Shown here: in pieces, positions 27,171 to 36,058 of the stretch
How the letters are laid out: every line of letters starts with the position of its first letter
Position numbering within the stretch: position 1 is the stretch's first letter
Assembly (NCBI RefSeq): GCF_002019595.1
Contig: NZ_KV917369.1
Location: 3,178,624-3,242,623 of the forward strand
DNA: 64,000 bases
Reading direction: 5' to 3'
From: Priestia abyssalis
GTDB taxonomy: Bacteria > Bacillota > Bacilli > Bacillales > Bacillaceae_H
Translations under genes and position numbers: made by a program
The notes under the pieces: model-generated
What the model was told of the DNA's origin: nothing
What the model saw: only the letters and a program-made list of their open reading frames with translations
Databases searched by the model: none

Positions 27171-27593
27171 TTACATTTCATTCCAGCTCTGTCTCATGAA
27201 ATAAATATAATCCGTCGATACTCCCCGATGACCGATTTGTCTAAGCATGGCCGTGATGTTCCCTCGATGGTACGTTCCATGATTAACAAGATGTCGGATT
27301 ACTTCCTCAACAGTATTCGTAAAAACATTACCGGTTGAATTTTGATAACTGATGGTTTGGGTGACATCACTGCCATTGATCAATTCATCAATGGCAGTAT
27401 GTAATGTGTCAAAAGCTTTTTGGGCTTCTTCCGGTGTATGAATGGACAGCCGTTCCAACGCCTCACCCCCCATGCATCTCGACAGCCACAGAAAATCCAC
27501 ATCGTATATGTGTTGAATGGTATCGGCAATCGTCGGAAACACGCTTTGTATTTCTGTTTGATAATCTGTTGGGGGAAGCTCCATCAAATTCAT
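27171..27593 (-). CDS. DinB/YfiT-family protein, 5' end probably frameshifted
   Basis: This 140-aa frame holds most of a DinB four-helix bundle: VFPTIADTIQHIYDVDFLWL, then VEEVIRHLVNHGTYHRGNIT, whose His residues bind metal. The ATG at 27593 lacks a ribosome binding site. An AAGGAGAG with TTG at 27618 opens another frame (MLKCIWIWNEF) that would fuse after a one-base shift. DinB proteins include thiol transferases (BstA-like); the substrate is unknown. Confidence 0.7.
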   Translation of the reverse strand: MNLMELPPTDYQTEIQSVFPTIADTIQHIYDVDFLWLSRCMGGEALERLSIHTPEEAQKAFDTLHTAIDELINGSDVTQTISYQNSTGNVFTNTVEEVIRHLVNHGTYHRGNITAMLRQIGHRGVSTDYIYFMRQSWNEM

Positions 27594-27729
27594 TCCAAAT
27601 CCATATGCACTTTAACAACTTCGCTCTCCTTATAAGATCACTTGCTCCAGCTACTTGAGGTAAATTCTGGCACTTCAAGTTTACCATAGGCCGCTTTCGA
27701 TGATAAACCGTGCGAGCATATCATTTTTA

Positions 27730-27769
27730 ATGTAACATAATACTATGTTATAATCGGGTTATGTTACAT
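27730..27769 (+). promoter_or_regulatory. Palindromic operator overlapping promoter of the recombinase gene
   Basis: ATGTAACATA (27730-27739) and TATGTTACAT (27760-27769) are exact inverted repeats, with an extra half-site TATGTTATA between. A TATAAT at 27749-27754 lies within. A protein bound here would block transcription. The regulator is not in the window for certain. Confidence 0.6.
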
Positions 27770-27782
27770 AGGAGGAACTACA

Positions 27783-28340
27783 ATGAAAACCGTCGAAGCC
27801 ATTAAAGATGAACAACAACTTCTATCCATGAAAGCATTTTTAAAGAGCCGCTCATCAAGGGACTATTGTTTATTATTGCTTGGAATTAATACAGGTATCC
27901 GCATCCATGACTTACTGCATTTACATGTCAAAGATGTGATGAGCGAATCCGGGGACATTCTTCACTATCTGCAATCCTCTATTTATACAAATCCTCCTGT
28001 TTACTTTAACGATCATGTTCGTGACTCTTTACGATCATGTATTCAAGAAGGGCTACTCCAATATGATGATTTTCTTTTTAAATCAAGAAAAACGAATGAG
28101 TCCATTACGCGCCAGCAAGCTTACCGAATTATCAATGAAGCAGCCAAACAATCAGGAATCAGCGGCCCAATCGGGACCCACACGCTTCGAAAAACATTCG
28201 GCTACCATGCGTATACAAAGGGAATCGCGATTTCGCTCATTCAAAAAAGGCTGCAGCACTCCACCCCTTCAGAAACACGTCAATATATCGGGGCAGCCAA
28301 TCAACCATCCTTTCATATCAAGCTTGATGTCAATTTATAG
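27783..28340 (+). CDS. Tyrosine recombinase, catalytic domain only
   Basis: This 185-aa protein has the RHRY residues of the integrase family: Arg in NTGIRIHDLLHL, HTLRKTFGYH, and Tyr in TRQYIGA. Only a very short N-terminus precedes the catalytic domain, so it lacks the usual core-binding domain of XerC-like enzymes. GGAGGAAC precedes the ATG. It sits at the junction between the repeat-rich accessory zone and the compact core, nine bases before the antiporter gene. No attachment site was recognised. Confidence 0.85.
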   Translation: MKTVEAIKDEQQLLSMKAFLKSRSSRDYCLLLLGINTGIRIHDLLHLHVKDVMSESGDILHYLQSSIYTNPPVYFNDHVRDSLRSCIQEGLLQYDDFLFKSRKTNESITRQQAYRIINEAAKQSGISGPIGTHTLRKTFGYHAYTKGIAISLIQKRLQHSTPSETRQYIGAANQPSFHIKLDVNL

Positions 28341-28357
28341 AAAGTGAGTTGATCACC

Positions 28358-29875
28358 ATGTTTGCGGATATTTTACACACGGACACATTTGTTTTACTGA
28401 CAGCTATTCTCTTCATTATGGGTGTCTTGACGACGAAATTCTCTGCCCGATTGGGTGTCCCTGCCCTCGTTCTTTTTATGATGGTCGGAATGCTGATGGG
28501 AAGCGATGTATTAGGCATTATTTATTTCGACAGCGCCAGCACCGCCCAAATGATCGGGGTATTTGCCCTTGTGATCATTTTGTTTGAAGGCGGGCTTCAA
28601 ACAAAATGGAGCACGCTTCGTCCCGTTATTCTTCCCTCCCTTTCTCTCGCCACCATCGGCGTTGTGTTAACATCAGGCATCGTCGCTGTTGCGGCAAAAC
28701 TCATTCTTGATGTCGATTGGCTCGTTGCTGTACTATTTGGGGCCATTGTAGGATCCACAGATGCCGCTGCCGTATTTGCCGTCTTAAAAGGGCAAAATAT
28801 TAAAGAACGGATCGGGACGACGCTGGAAGCAGAGTCGGGTTCCAATGATCCGATGGCTGTTTTTTTAACTATCGCAATGATTGAACTGATTACCGTTCCT
28901 GATGCCAATGTCCTGAAATTGATTGGCTCTTTCTTCGTTCAAATGGGCCTTGGGCTGCTGCTCGGCTTTCTGTTCGGTAAATTAGCGGTTGCCGCATTAA
29001 ACCGCATCAATTTGGATTCAAGCGGGCTTTATCCTATTTTCGCCATCGCCTTCGCTTTACTCACATATGGAATCACGGCTTTTATGAAAGGAAGCGGGCT
29101 TCTTGCGGTATATGTATTGGCCATCATGATCGGCAATGCCGAAATTGCGTACCGCCATTCGATTTTCCGATTTTCAGAGGGGTTTGCCTGGATGATGCAA
29201 ATCTTAATGTTTGTTATTTTAGGCCTTCTTATTTTTCCATCCGAACTCTTTACGTGGGACGTTTTCTCAAAAGGCATCCTTATTTCATTGATTTTAATGC
29301 TCATCGCCAGGCCAATCGCTGTGTTCCTGTCTACCATCAGCATGAATTATACGAAGAAGGAAAAATTATTTCTTTCTTGGGCAGGCTTAAAAGGTGCCGT
29401 GCCGATCGTTCTTGCCACCTTCCCGATGCTCGCACATGTTGAAGACAGTCAATTAATCTTCAATGTCGTCTTTTTCGTTGTACTGACGAGCTGCTTAATC
29501 CAAGGGGCGACCATTACGAATCTAGCGGATAAGCTCGGATTGACCGGTCCTCAAAAGGCCACTCCGATGCATTCGCTTGAGCTCGTTTCACTCGGAAAAG
29601 CTCAGGCGGAAATGATTGAATACGAAATGGAGGCAGACGCGGAAATCATCGGCAAAAAACTGCTCGATATCCCATTCCCTGACGGCGCCTTAGTCAACGC
29701 CATCATCCGGAACGACCGGCTCATTACACCTGATGGGAATACCGTCATTTGCCCGGGGGATTTCCTTTATATTCTCGCTTCAAAAAAGAGTAAACAGCCA
29801 TTAAAACAGTTGTTGCAGAAGAAAAAAGAGCATAGGACAGATGAGACCATCGAGACTCAGTCTTCATCCGTATAA
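28358..29875 (+). CDS. K+/H+ antiporter with RCK_C domain (CPA1, NhaP2/CvrA-like)
   Basis: About 505 aa. Twelve or more membrane segments make up a CPA1 exchanger: VIILFEGGLQTKW, GSTDAAAVFAVLKG and LEAESGSNDPMAVFLTIAM with the ND pair for ion binding. A TrkA-C/RCK_C domain (about residues 400-485, MEADAEIIGKKLLDI to GDFLYILASKK) regulates it in the cytoplasm. It would export K+ or Na+ in exchange for protons. The preferred ATG is 28358; a TTG is 9 bp upstream. It follows the recombinase by nine bases. Confidence 0.9.
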   Translation: MFADILHTDTFVLLTAILFIMGVLTTKFSARLGVPALVLFMMVGMLMGSDVLGIIYFDSASTAQMIGVFALVIILFEGGLQTKWSTLRPVILPSLSLATIGVVLTSGIVAVAAKLILDVDWLVAVLFGAIVGSTDAAAVFAVLKGQNIKERIGTTLEAESGSNDPMAVFLTIAMIELITVPDANVLKLIGSFFVQMGLGLLLGFLFGKLAVAALNRINLDSSGLYPIFAIAFALLTYGITAFMKGSGLLAVYVLAIMIGNAEIAYRHSIFRFSEGFAWMMQILMFVILGLLIFPSELFTWDVFSKGILISLILMLIARPIAVFLSTISMNYTKKEKLFLSWAGLKGAVPIVLATFPMLAHVEDSQLIFNVVFFVVLTSCLIQGATITNLADKLGLTGPQKATPMHSLELVSLGKAQAEMIEYEMEADAEIIGKKLLDIPFPDGALVNAIIRNDRLITPDGNTVICPGDFLYILASKKSKQPLKQLLQKKKEHRTDETIETQSSSV

Positions 29876-29913
29876 GAGAGAAATAAAAATATTTTAAGAA
29901 AAGAGAGAAAGAA

Positions 29914-30798
29914 ATGACCGAACTTGCAAATGCCAACATTCAACACCGAAAATTATCCATCGCTAAAATCGTCAAGCGTGCTATAGCAATCACCATTGGG
30001 GCATTGCTTATGGCGACAGGACTTGAAATCTTCCTGGTCCCGAACCAAGTTATTGATGGCGGGATTACAGGGATTTCCATCATGCTTTCCCATCTTACCG
30101 GAATAAAACTTGGAATCTTTCTATTTATCTTAAACCTTCCATTCGTTTTCCTTGGATATAAACAGATTGGTAAAACGTTTGCCATTTCTACTGTCTTTGG
30201 CATTTTACTGTTATCGGTTTTTACCACTTTGTTCCACCCGATTCCTGCTTTTACCGATGATATCCTCCTTGCGACTTTCTTTGGAGGAATGGTTCTTGGA
30301 ATCGGGATTGGACTGGTCATTCGCTACGGCGGAGCATTGGATGGCACGGAAATTCTCGCCATTCTCATTAACAAAAAAGTGCCTTTTTCTGTAGGTGAAA
30401 TTGTCATGTTCTTTAACCTGTTTATTTTGAGCGCTGCAGGATTCGTATTCAGTTGGGATCGTGCCATGTACTCTATTTTAGCTTACGTGATTGCCTCAAA
30501 ATCGATTGATGCCGTTGTGAAAGGAATGGAAGAATCGAAATCGGCCTGGATCATTAGTGATCAGCACAAAGAAATCGGGGATGCCATCAATGCCCGGTTA
30601 GGTCGCGGTGTTACCTATCTTCACGGTGAAGGCGCCTATACAGGGGACGATAAAAAGGTTGTTTTCTGTATCATCACCCGACTGGAAGAAGCAAAACTTA
30701 AAGGAATCGTCGAAGATTTAGACCCCTCTGCCTTTTTAGCCGTAGCAGATATTACGGAAGTACGCGGAGGACGATTTAAAAAGAGAGATATCCACTAA
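29914..30798 (+). CDS. YitT-family membrane protein (DUF2179)
   Basis: This 294-aa protein has the two-part layout of YitT: a five-helix membrane domain (GLEIFLVPNQVIDGGITGIS, ALDGTEILAILINKK) and a C-terminal DUF2179 domain of about 80 residues (LGRGVTYLHGEGAYTGDDK). Bacillus genomes carry several paralogues; the role is unknown. AGAGAGAAAG precedes the ATG. It is likely co-transcribed with the antiporter. Confidence 0.92.
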   Translation: MTELANANIQHRKLSIAKIVKRAIAITIGALLMATGLEIFLVPNQVIDGGITGISIMLSHLTGIKLGIFLFILNLPFVFLGYKQIGKTFAISTVFGILLLSVFTTLFHPIPAFTDDILLATFFGGMVLGIGIGLVIRYGGALDGTEILAILINKKVPFSVGEIVMFFNLFILSAAGFVFSWDRAMYSILAYVIASKSIDAVVKGMEESKSAWIISDQHKEIGDAINARLGRGVTYLHGEGAYTGDDKKVVFCIITRLEEAKLKGIVEDLDPSAFLAVADITEVRGGRFKKRDIH

Positions 30799-30807
30799 TT
30801 CACTTAT

Positions 30808-30851
30808 AAACGAAAAGGATGGGAGTAATATTACTCCCATCCTTTTCGTTT
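30808..30851. terminator. 44-nt palindromic bidirectional terminator
   Basis: Arms of 22 nt (30808-30829, 30830-30851) are exact complements. It lies between yitT-like and nagE, which converge here, and serves both. Confidence 0.9.
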
Positions 30852-30856
30852 AATGA

Positions 30857-32221
30857 CTATAAAACCTTCATTTCATTTGCGATAAATTCTACATCTGTCC
30901 CGATAATCACTTGAAGATCGGTTTTATTTAATTTGATGACACCCTTTGCCCCCAGCTGTTTTAAGGCCGCTTCATCAATTGCGTTCATATCTTTTACTTG
31001 GAGACGTAAACGAGTGACACAATTGTCCAGGTTGGCAAGGTTCTCTTTTCCGCCAAGCGCCGTTAAATATTGCTTGGCCAATTCCATATGCTGAACGCTT
31101 CCGTTTGTGCCCGCATCCCCTTCAAAGCCGACAACAACATCTTCTCGTCCAGGCGTTTTAATGTCCAGCTTTACAATTAAGAAATAGAAAAGAACAAAAT
31201 AGATAACCGCATAAATGATTCCAATGAACGCCAGCAGAAGAGGCTTTTGCGCAATCCCGAAGTTTAAGAAGTAATCAATCGCGCCCGCTGAGAAACCGAA
31301 ACCGTGATGGATGTCCAGCGCTACAGCAAGTCCCATCGAAATACCGGTTAAAACTGCGTGAATTCCGTATAATACCGGTGCAATGAACATGAACAAGAAT
31401 TCAATCGGTTCTGTAATCCCTGTTAAAAAGGAAGTGAACGCCAAGCCAATCAGCATACCCGTTACGGCTTTTCGTCTTTCTTTTTTCGCCGCTGCAATCA
31501 TCGCAAATGCCGCTGCCGGCAGCCCAAACATCATAACCGGGAAGAAACCTGACATGAACACTCCCGCTGTCGGATCGCCTGCAAAGAAACGATTTAAGTC
31601 GCCTGTTGCGCCATTGTACTCACCGAATACGAACCATACTAAACTGTTTAATACGTGGTGTAACCCAATTGGAATCAGCAGTCGGTTCAACAATCCAAAA
31701 ACCCCTGCCCCTAATGCGCCGGCACCCGTAATCCAGTCACCAACGGCGTTGATGCCCGATTGGATCGGAGGCCAAATCACTCCGAACAGTCCCGCCAAAA
31801 TTAACATGACAACAGCTGTGACAATTGGAACGAAACGCTTTCCGGCAAAGAAACCGAGCCATTCCGGCATTTTAATGTTATGAAAACGGTTATATAAAAG
31901 ACCGGCAACGACCCCTGAGATAATTCCGCCCAAAATCGCCATATTAATATCCTCATTAATGGCAGCGGTACCTTTTGTCAGAACAAAATATCCCACCGCT
32001 CCGGCCAGAGCGGCTGCACCATTTCCATCTTTCGCTAATCCAACAGCAATACCAAGAGCAAACAGTAACGCCAAGTTGGCAAACACTGCATCTCCCGCAG
32101 CTGCCATAAAAGGTATATTCAATAAATCTTTTTGACCTAATCGAAGCAATAATGCCGCCGCCGGCAATACGGCGATTGGCAGCATTAACGCTTTCCCAAT
32201 TCGTTGTAGAAACCCTAACAT
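30857..32221 (-). CDS. nagE: PTS N-acetylglucosamine-type EIICB component
   Basis: This 454-aa protein has the PTS EIIC membrane domain of the glucose/GlcNAc family (about residues 1-360, with LGITEPIEFLF-type motif seen as TGITEPIEFLFMFIAP) and an EIIB domain with the phospho-cysteine in LDNCVTRLRL (about residue 413). No EIIA domain is attached, so it borrows one, usually from PtsG or Crr. It imports and phosphorylates GlcNAc; with murQ next to it, MurNAc is also possible. GGGGGAG precedes ATG 32221. It ends the nag operon. Confidence 0.92.
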   Translation of the reverse strand: MLGFLQRIGKALMLPIAVLPAAALLLRLGQKDLLNIPFMAAAGDAVFANLALLFALGIAVGLAKDGNGAAALAGAVGYFVLTKGTAAINEDINMAILGGIISGVVAGLLYNRFHNIKMPEWLGFFAGKRFVPIVTAVVMLILAGLFGVIWPPIQSGINAVGDWITGAGALGAGVFGLLNRLLIPIGLHHVLNSLVWFVFGEYNGATGDLNRFFAGDPTAGVFMSGFFPVMMFGLPAAAFAMIAAAKKERRKAVTGMLIGLAFTSFLTGITEPIEFLFMFIAPVLYGIHAVLTGISMGLAVALDIHHGFGFSAGAIDYFLNFGIAQKPLLLAFIGIIYAVIYFVLFYFLIVKLDIKTPGREDVVVGFEGDAGTNGSVQHMELAKQYLTALGGKENLANLDNCVTRLRLQVKDMNAIDEAALKQLGAKGVIKLNKTDLQVIIGTDVEFIANEMKVL

Positions 32222-32245
32222 CGTAAGGACTCCCCCTTATTCGTT

Positions 32246-33154
32246 TTATTTAGTATTCTTCCCGAAAAATAAAGTAACCGCTTTCTTTATATGCCCATCA
32301 GTTTCTTGCAGAAAGCGGACGGCTTCTTCTTGTGAAGCATCCGTCAAGGCCATGAATAAAGCTTCTTTCAACTGAAATTGACTTTTTTTTAGCAGGGTGA
32401 ACGCTTCTTCTTCAGGAATATCGGCAACCGTTTGGATGATACCCGCCGCCCGCTGAACAAGCTTTTGGTTGATGAGCTTCATGTCTACCATTTCATTGCC
32501 GTACACTTTCCCCAATCGGACCATGACGGCTGTTGAAATCATGTTGATAATCATTTTCTGGGTGGTTCCTGCCTTTAGCCGGGTCGAACCTCTAATCACT
32601 TCCGGTCCTGCCACCGCTTCGATCCCGATATCACTGATCGCAGACACTTTTGTCTGTTCATTATTGGATATGGCAATCGTTAACGCCCCTTGCTTTTTGC
32701 CATACAGCAAACCTGACACGACGAACGGGGTACTTCCGCTTGCCGCTATCCCAATGATGGTATCTTTTTCATTGAGGTTTCTGCTTTTCAACTCGGCTTG
32801 AATCACCGCTTCATCATCTTCGTTTTCTTCAAGCGGCTGCCACATTGCTTCATTGCCTCCCGCTACAATGGCCGTCCACCGATCGCTCTCGACTGAAAAG
32901 GTAGGTCCGAGCTCCACAGCATCTAACATGCCAATTCGTCCGCTTGTGCCTGCACCGATGACAAATACCCGTCCCCCTTCTTGCCATCTTTTCACGATTT
33001 CTTCTACAGCTTTAGCAATGTGAGGGGTGGCAGGAGAAATGCCGAAATGGATTTCACGGTCTTCCTCCTGCATTAGAGATACGATTTCCTGTGCCGACAT
33101 TTCATCTAAATTCAAACTTCGCATATTTCTTTCTTCCGTTTTTTTCGCCATCAT
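32246..33154 (-). CDS. murQ: N-acetylmuramic acid 6-phosphate etherase
   Basis: About 302 aa with a SIS domain: FVIGAGTSGRIGMLDAVELG carries the phosphosugar-binding loop and catalytic Glu, followed by GIAASGSTPFV. MurQ cleaves the lactyl ether of MurNAc-6-P to give GlcNAc-6-P and lactate in cell-wall recycling. The start ATG overlaps the nagR stop (TGATG), so the two are translationally coupled. It feeds GlcNAc-6-P to NagA and NagB of the same operon. Confidence 0.95.
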   Translation of the reverse strand: MMAKKTEERNMRSLNLDEMSAQEIVSLMQEEDREIHFGISPATPHIAKAVEEIVKRWQEGGRVFVIGAGTSGRIGMLDAVELGPTFSVESDRWTAIVAGGNEAMWQPLEENEDDEAVIQAELKSRNLNEKDTIIGIAASGSTPFVVSGLLYGKKQGALTIAISNNEQTKVSAISDIGIEAVAGPEVIRGSTRLKAGTTQKMIINMISTAVMVRLGKVYGNEMVDMKLINQKLVQRAAGIIQTVADIPEEEAFTLLKKSQFQLKEALFMALTDASQEEAVRFLQETDGHIKKAVTLFFGKNTK

Positions 33155-33885
33155 CAATGTCGCTCCATCTCGATTTTGAATTTATAGCGGTCTCCGCGGT
33201 AAATGGATTGAACAAACTCCACCGGCTTTTCGTTTTCCATATAGCTTGTTCTCTCAATCAGCAGCACGGATGCACCTTCCTTAATTTGCAGAATCGCCGC
33301 TTCATTTTTTCTGGCAAGGGATGCTTCCAGCACTTGTTCCCCTTTCGCGATACGGATATTTAATGTATTTTCCATATATTCATAAATGGATGAACCGAGC
33401 GCTTCTTCCGTCAAGTCAGGCACAAGCTCTTCGGAGATATACAGCATTTCATAAGCCATCGGAATATCATCCGCAAGTCGTACCCGTTTGATTTCATATA
33501 CTGATTCACCTTCACCGATTTTCAGCTTCGCTGCAATCGTCATGGACGCTTTTATACGATTGAATTCAAGCAGTTTCGAGCTTGGAGACATGCCTCTTGC
33601 CCTCATGTCTTCCGAGAAGCTCGTTAACCCTTGCAGCCCTTGTTCGATTTTACTGTGCGCGACAAACGTTCCTTTTCCGCGCTGTCTCACCAAGTACCCG
33701 TCGTTCACAAGATTATTGATTGCCTGACGGACTGTCATGCGGCTAACATCGTATCGTTCCGCCAATTCCCGCTCTGATGGCACGAGATCCCCTGGCTTCA
33801 GCTCTTCCCTTGCAATCAGCTCTTTCATCCCTTCTTCGATTTGATAATAAATGGGTAAAAGAGAATCTTTGTCTACTTTAAACAC
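33154..33885 (-). CDS. nagR: GntR/HutC-family repressor of amino-sugar use
   Basis: This 243-aa protein has an N-terminal winged helix (LAERYDVSRMTVRQAINNLV) and a C-terminal UTRA ligand domain. It matches NagR (YvoA), which represses nag genes and is released by GlcN-6-P or GlcNAc-6-P. A predicted operator sits ahead of nagA (35872-35890). The start overlaps the end of nagB by 8 nt. Confidence 0.93.
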   Translation of the reverse strand: MFKVDKDSLLPIYYQIEEGMKELIAREELKPGDLVPSERELAERYDVSRMTVRQAINNLVNDGYLVRQRGKGTFVAHSKIEQGLQGLTSFSEDMRARGMSPSSKLLEFNRIKASMTIAAKLKIGEGESVYEIKRVRLADDIPMAYEMLYISEELVPDLTEEALGSSIYEYMENTLNIRIAKGEQVLEASLARKNEAAILQIKEGASVLLIERTSYMENEKPVEFVQSIYRGDRYKFKIEMERH

Positions 33886-34636
33886 CGAGCTTCATCTCCG
33901 TTTCTCGATTGTTCCAGCAGCTTAGCGCCTCCTTGTCGGCAATGATAGTAACGTTCGGATGTGTCTTTAACGCAGTCGCCGGAATCTCTTCTGTTACATC
34001 AGATGTCAGCAGCTTATGCAAAATCTCGGCCTTTCCTTTGCCGGACACCAATAAGAGAATGTTTTTGCTTTTTAAAATCGTTGCGATTCCCATTGTAATC
34101 GCATGTGTCGGCACTTCATCCATCTGATCGAAGTAGCGCGCATTGGCGTTTCTCGTTGATTCAGCCAGCTTCACGACCTGTGTCTTCGAATCAAATGACG
34201 TCCCTGGTTCATTGAATCCGATATGGCCGTTATGGCCGATGCCTAGTATTTGCAAGTCCACGCCGCCCAACGCTTCAATTGCTTCTTCATAGCGCTTGCA
34301 TTCGGCTTCAAGGTGAGCCGCTTTTCCATTTGGAAGGTACTGATGCTCCTTCGGCATATCAATATGCTGGAATAAGTGGCTGTCCATGTATGTGTGGTAG
34401 CTTTGTTCATGGGTTGGATCCATGCCGACATATTCATCTAAGTTGACGGTGTAAGCCTGATTATAACTCGTGCCATGTTCATTGAAATCTTGAATAAGGT
34501 ATTTGTACGTTCCTACCGCCGTTCCGCCCGTTGCCATTCCTAACACGGCATTTGGTTTTTTTCTTACCGTTTCACGAATGAACCCCGCTGCTTTTTGACT
34601 CATTTCTTCGTAATTTTTCACTTCAATGATGTTCAC
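33878..34636 (-). CDS. nagB: Glucosamine-6-phosphate deaminase
   Basis: About 252 aa from a GTG at 34636, preceded by GGGAGGG. The motif LGIGHNGHIGFNEPG and the NLDEYVGM region (active-site Asp, His, Glu) identify NagB. It converts glucosamine-6-P to fructose-6-P and ammonia. The nagA stop is two bases upstream, so the pair is tightly coupled. Confidence 0.95.
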   Translation of the reverse strand: MNIIEVKNYEEMSQKAAGFIRETVRKKPNAVLGMATGGTAVGTYKYLIQDFNEHGTSYNQAYTVNLDEYVGMDPTHEQSYHTYMDSHLFQHIDMPKEHQYLPNGKAAHLEAECKRYEEAIEALGGVDLQILGIGHNGHIGFNEPGTSFDSKTQVVKLAESTRNANARYFDQMDEVPTHAITMGIATILKSKNILLLVSGKGKAEILHKLLTSDVTEEIPATALKTHPNVTIIADKEALSCWNNRETEMKLGV

Positions 34637-34638
34637 TA

Positions 34639-35820
34639 TTATCCCTCCCGTGTTGTATAGGCGATTTGCCCTCTGCAAAACGTCATGTAGATTTCATCGT
34701 TTTGATCTAAAATGACCAGGTCCGCGTCTTTCCCCGTTTCAATGCTTCCCTTTCGATCATACACATTTAATTGCTTGGCCGGATTAACGCTTGCCATTTG
34801 AATGACTGCTTCCAACCCGCATTTTGTATACTGCTGTACATTTTTGGCTGCATCTTTCAATGTAAGAATGCTGCCTGCCAATGTTCCATCTGCGAGCGTT
34901 GCCTGTCCGTCTTTCACCGTCACATCCTGCCCGCCCAAATCATACGTTCCTTCACCGAGGCATTTCGCTCTCATCGCGTCTGTAATTAAAATGAGACCTT
35001 CCTGCCCCTTATTGTTGTAAGCGAAGCGAACCATTTCCGGACGTGAATGAATGCCGTCTGCAATGATTTCACATTTGATTTCATCATGCAGCAAAACTGC
35101 TCCGACAACCCCTGGCTCTCGATGGTGGATGGGTCTCATTTGGTTGTACAAATGAGTAGCATGATTGACACCCGCTTCCATGCTTTTGACAACTTCCTCA
35201 TACGTTGCATCCGAGTGGCCGATGGAGGCCACGACTCCTTGTTCCTTTAAATAACGGACCAGTTCCAAGCCGTTCGGCTGTTCTGGCGCCATCGTCACAA
35301 GCTTAATATGTCCTCCTGCAAGCTCCTGCCACTTTCGGAATAAATCGATGCTCGGCATCATGACATAATCCGGATGCTGGGCTCCTATTCGTTTGGGCGA
35401 AATGAATGGCCCTTCCAAATGAACGCCGAGAACCTCCGCTTTACCGGTCACACCATGTTGGTTAATATAGGTGGCTGCATTTTGCAGCGCTCGTTCAATA
35501 TCGCTTTGAGCGGTGGTCATCGTCGTCGCCAAAAAGCTTGTCGTGCCTTCCATCGGCAGAGCAGCTGCCATCGTTCCCAAAGCTTCTTGTGTACCATCCA
35601 TCGTATCCGCTCCGGCCGCTCCATGAATATGGAGATCGATAAATCCAGGTATAAGCTTATATTCATTAGATAACTCTATCGTTATATATTGTTCGTCAGG
35701 TTCAGGACATGTTTCCATGCTGCCTGCACCGTCAATCACATCATTTTCAATTAAAAGATAACCATTCTCAATCCACTGATTATCCATATACACTTGTACA
35801 TTTTTCAAAAGTGTTTTCAT
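34639..35820 (-). CDS. nagA: N-acetylglucosamine-6-phosphate deacetylase
   Basis: This 393-aa amidohydrolase has the metal motif PGFIDLHIHGAAGADTMDG, GVHLEGPFISPKRIGAQ with the metal-binding Glu, and the catalytic Asp in LILITDAMRA. It deacetylates GlcNAc-6-P to GlcN-6-P. It is the first gene of the operon nagA-nagB-nagR-murQ-nagE, all minus strand with overlaps or tiny gaps. Confidence 0.95.
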   Translation of the reverse strand: MKTLLKNVQVYMDNQWIENGYLLIENDVIDGAGSMETCPEPDEQYITIELSNEYKLIPGFIDLHIHGAAGADTMDGTQEALGTMAAALPMEGTTSFLATTMTTAQSDIERALQNAATYINQHGVTGKAEVLGVHLEGPFISPKRIGAQHPDYVMMPSIDLFRKWQELAGGHIKLVTMAPEQPNGLELVRYLKEQGVVASIGHSDATYEEVVKSMEAGVNHATHLYNQMRPIHHREPGVVGAVLLHDEIKCEIIADGIHSRPEMVRFAYNNKGQEGLILITDAMRAKCLGEGTYDLGGQDVTVKDGQATLADGTLAGSILTLKDAAKNVQQYTKCGLEAVIQMASVNPAKQLNVYDRKGSIETGKDADLVILDQNDEIYMTFCRGQIAYTTREG

Positions 35821-35871
35821 GGTGAAATCTCATCCTTTCTTGACTTCACGATTATCTTAACATATAGAAAA

Positions 35872-35890
35872 CTAGTTGTCTATACCACTT
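35872..35890 (-). promoter_or_regulatory. NagR-type operator (dre-like)
   Basis: On the minus strand the sequence reads AGTGGTATAGACAACTAG, close to the TGGTATAGACCA-type sites of NagR/DasR. It lies about 50 bp upstream of nagA. Binding would give local repression of the nag operon. Confidence 0.75.
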
Positions 35891-36058
35891 GTTATTATTT
35901 TTTTACCAATCCCTTTTACTATTTCCCCCCTCTATGGAAAACATTCAAACAAGAAAACTGCGTTCCCGACTTCTCTTCATTTCTGCCACTTCTTTATGAA
36001 AGCGTTTTTGTTGACAAACTTTCCTAGCATTGCTACAACTAAACGTGAGGTGATATAT

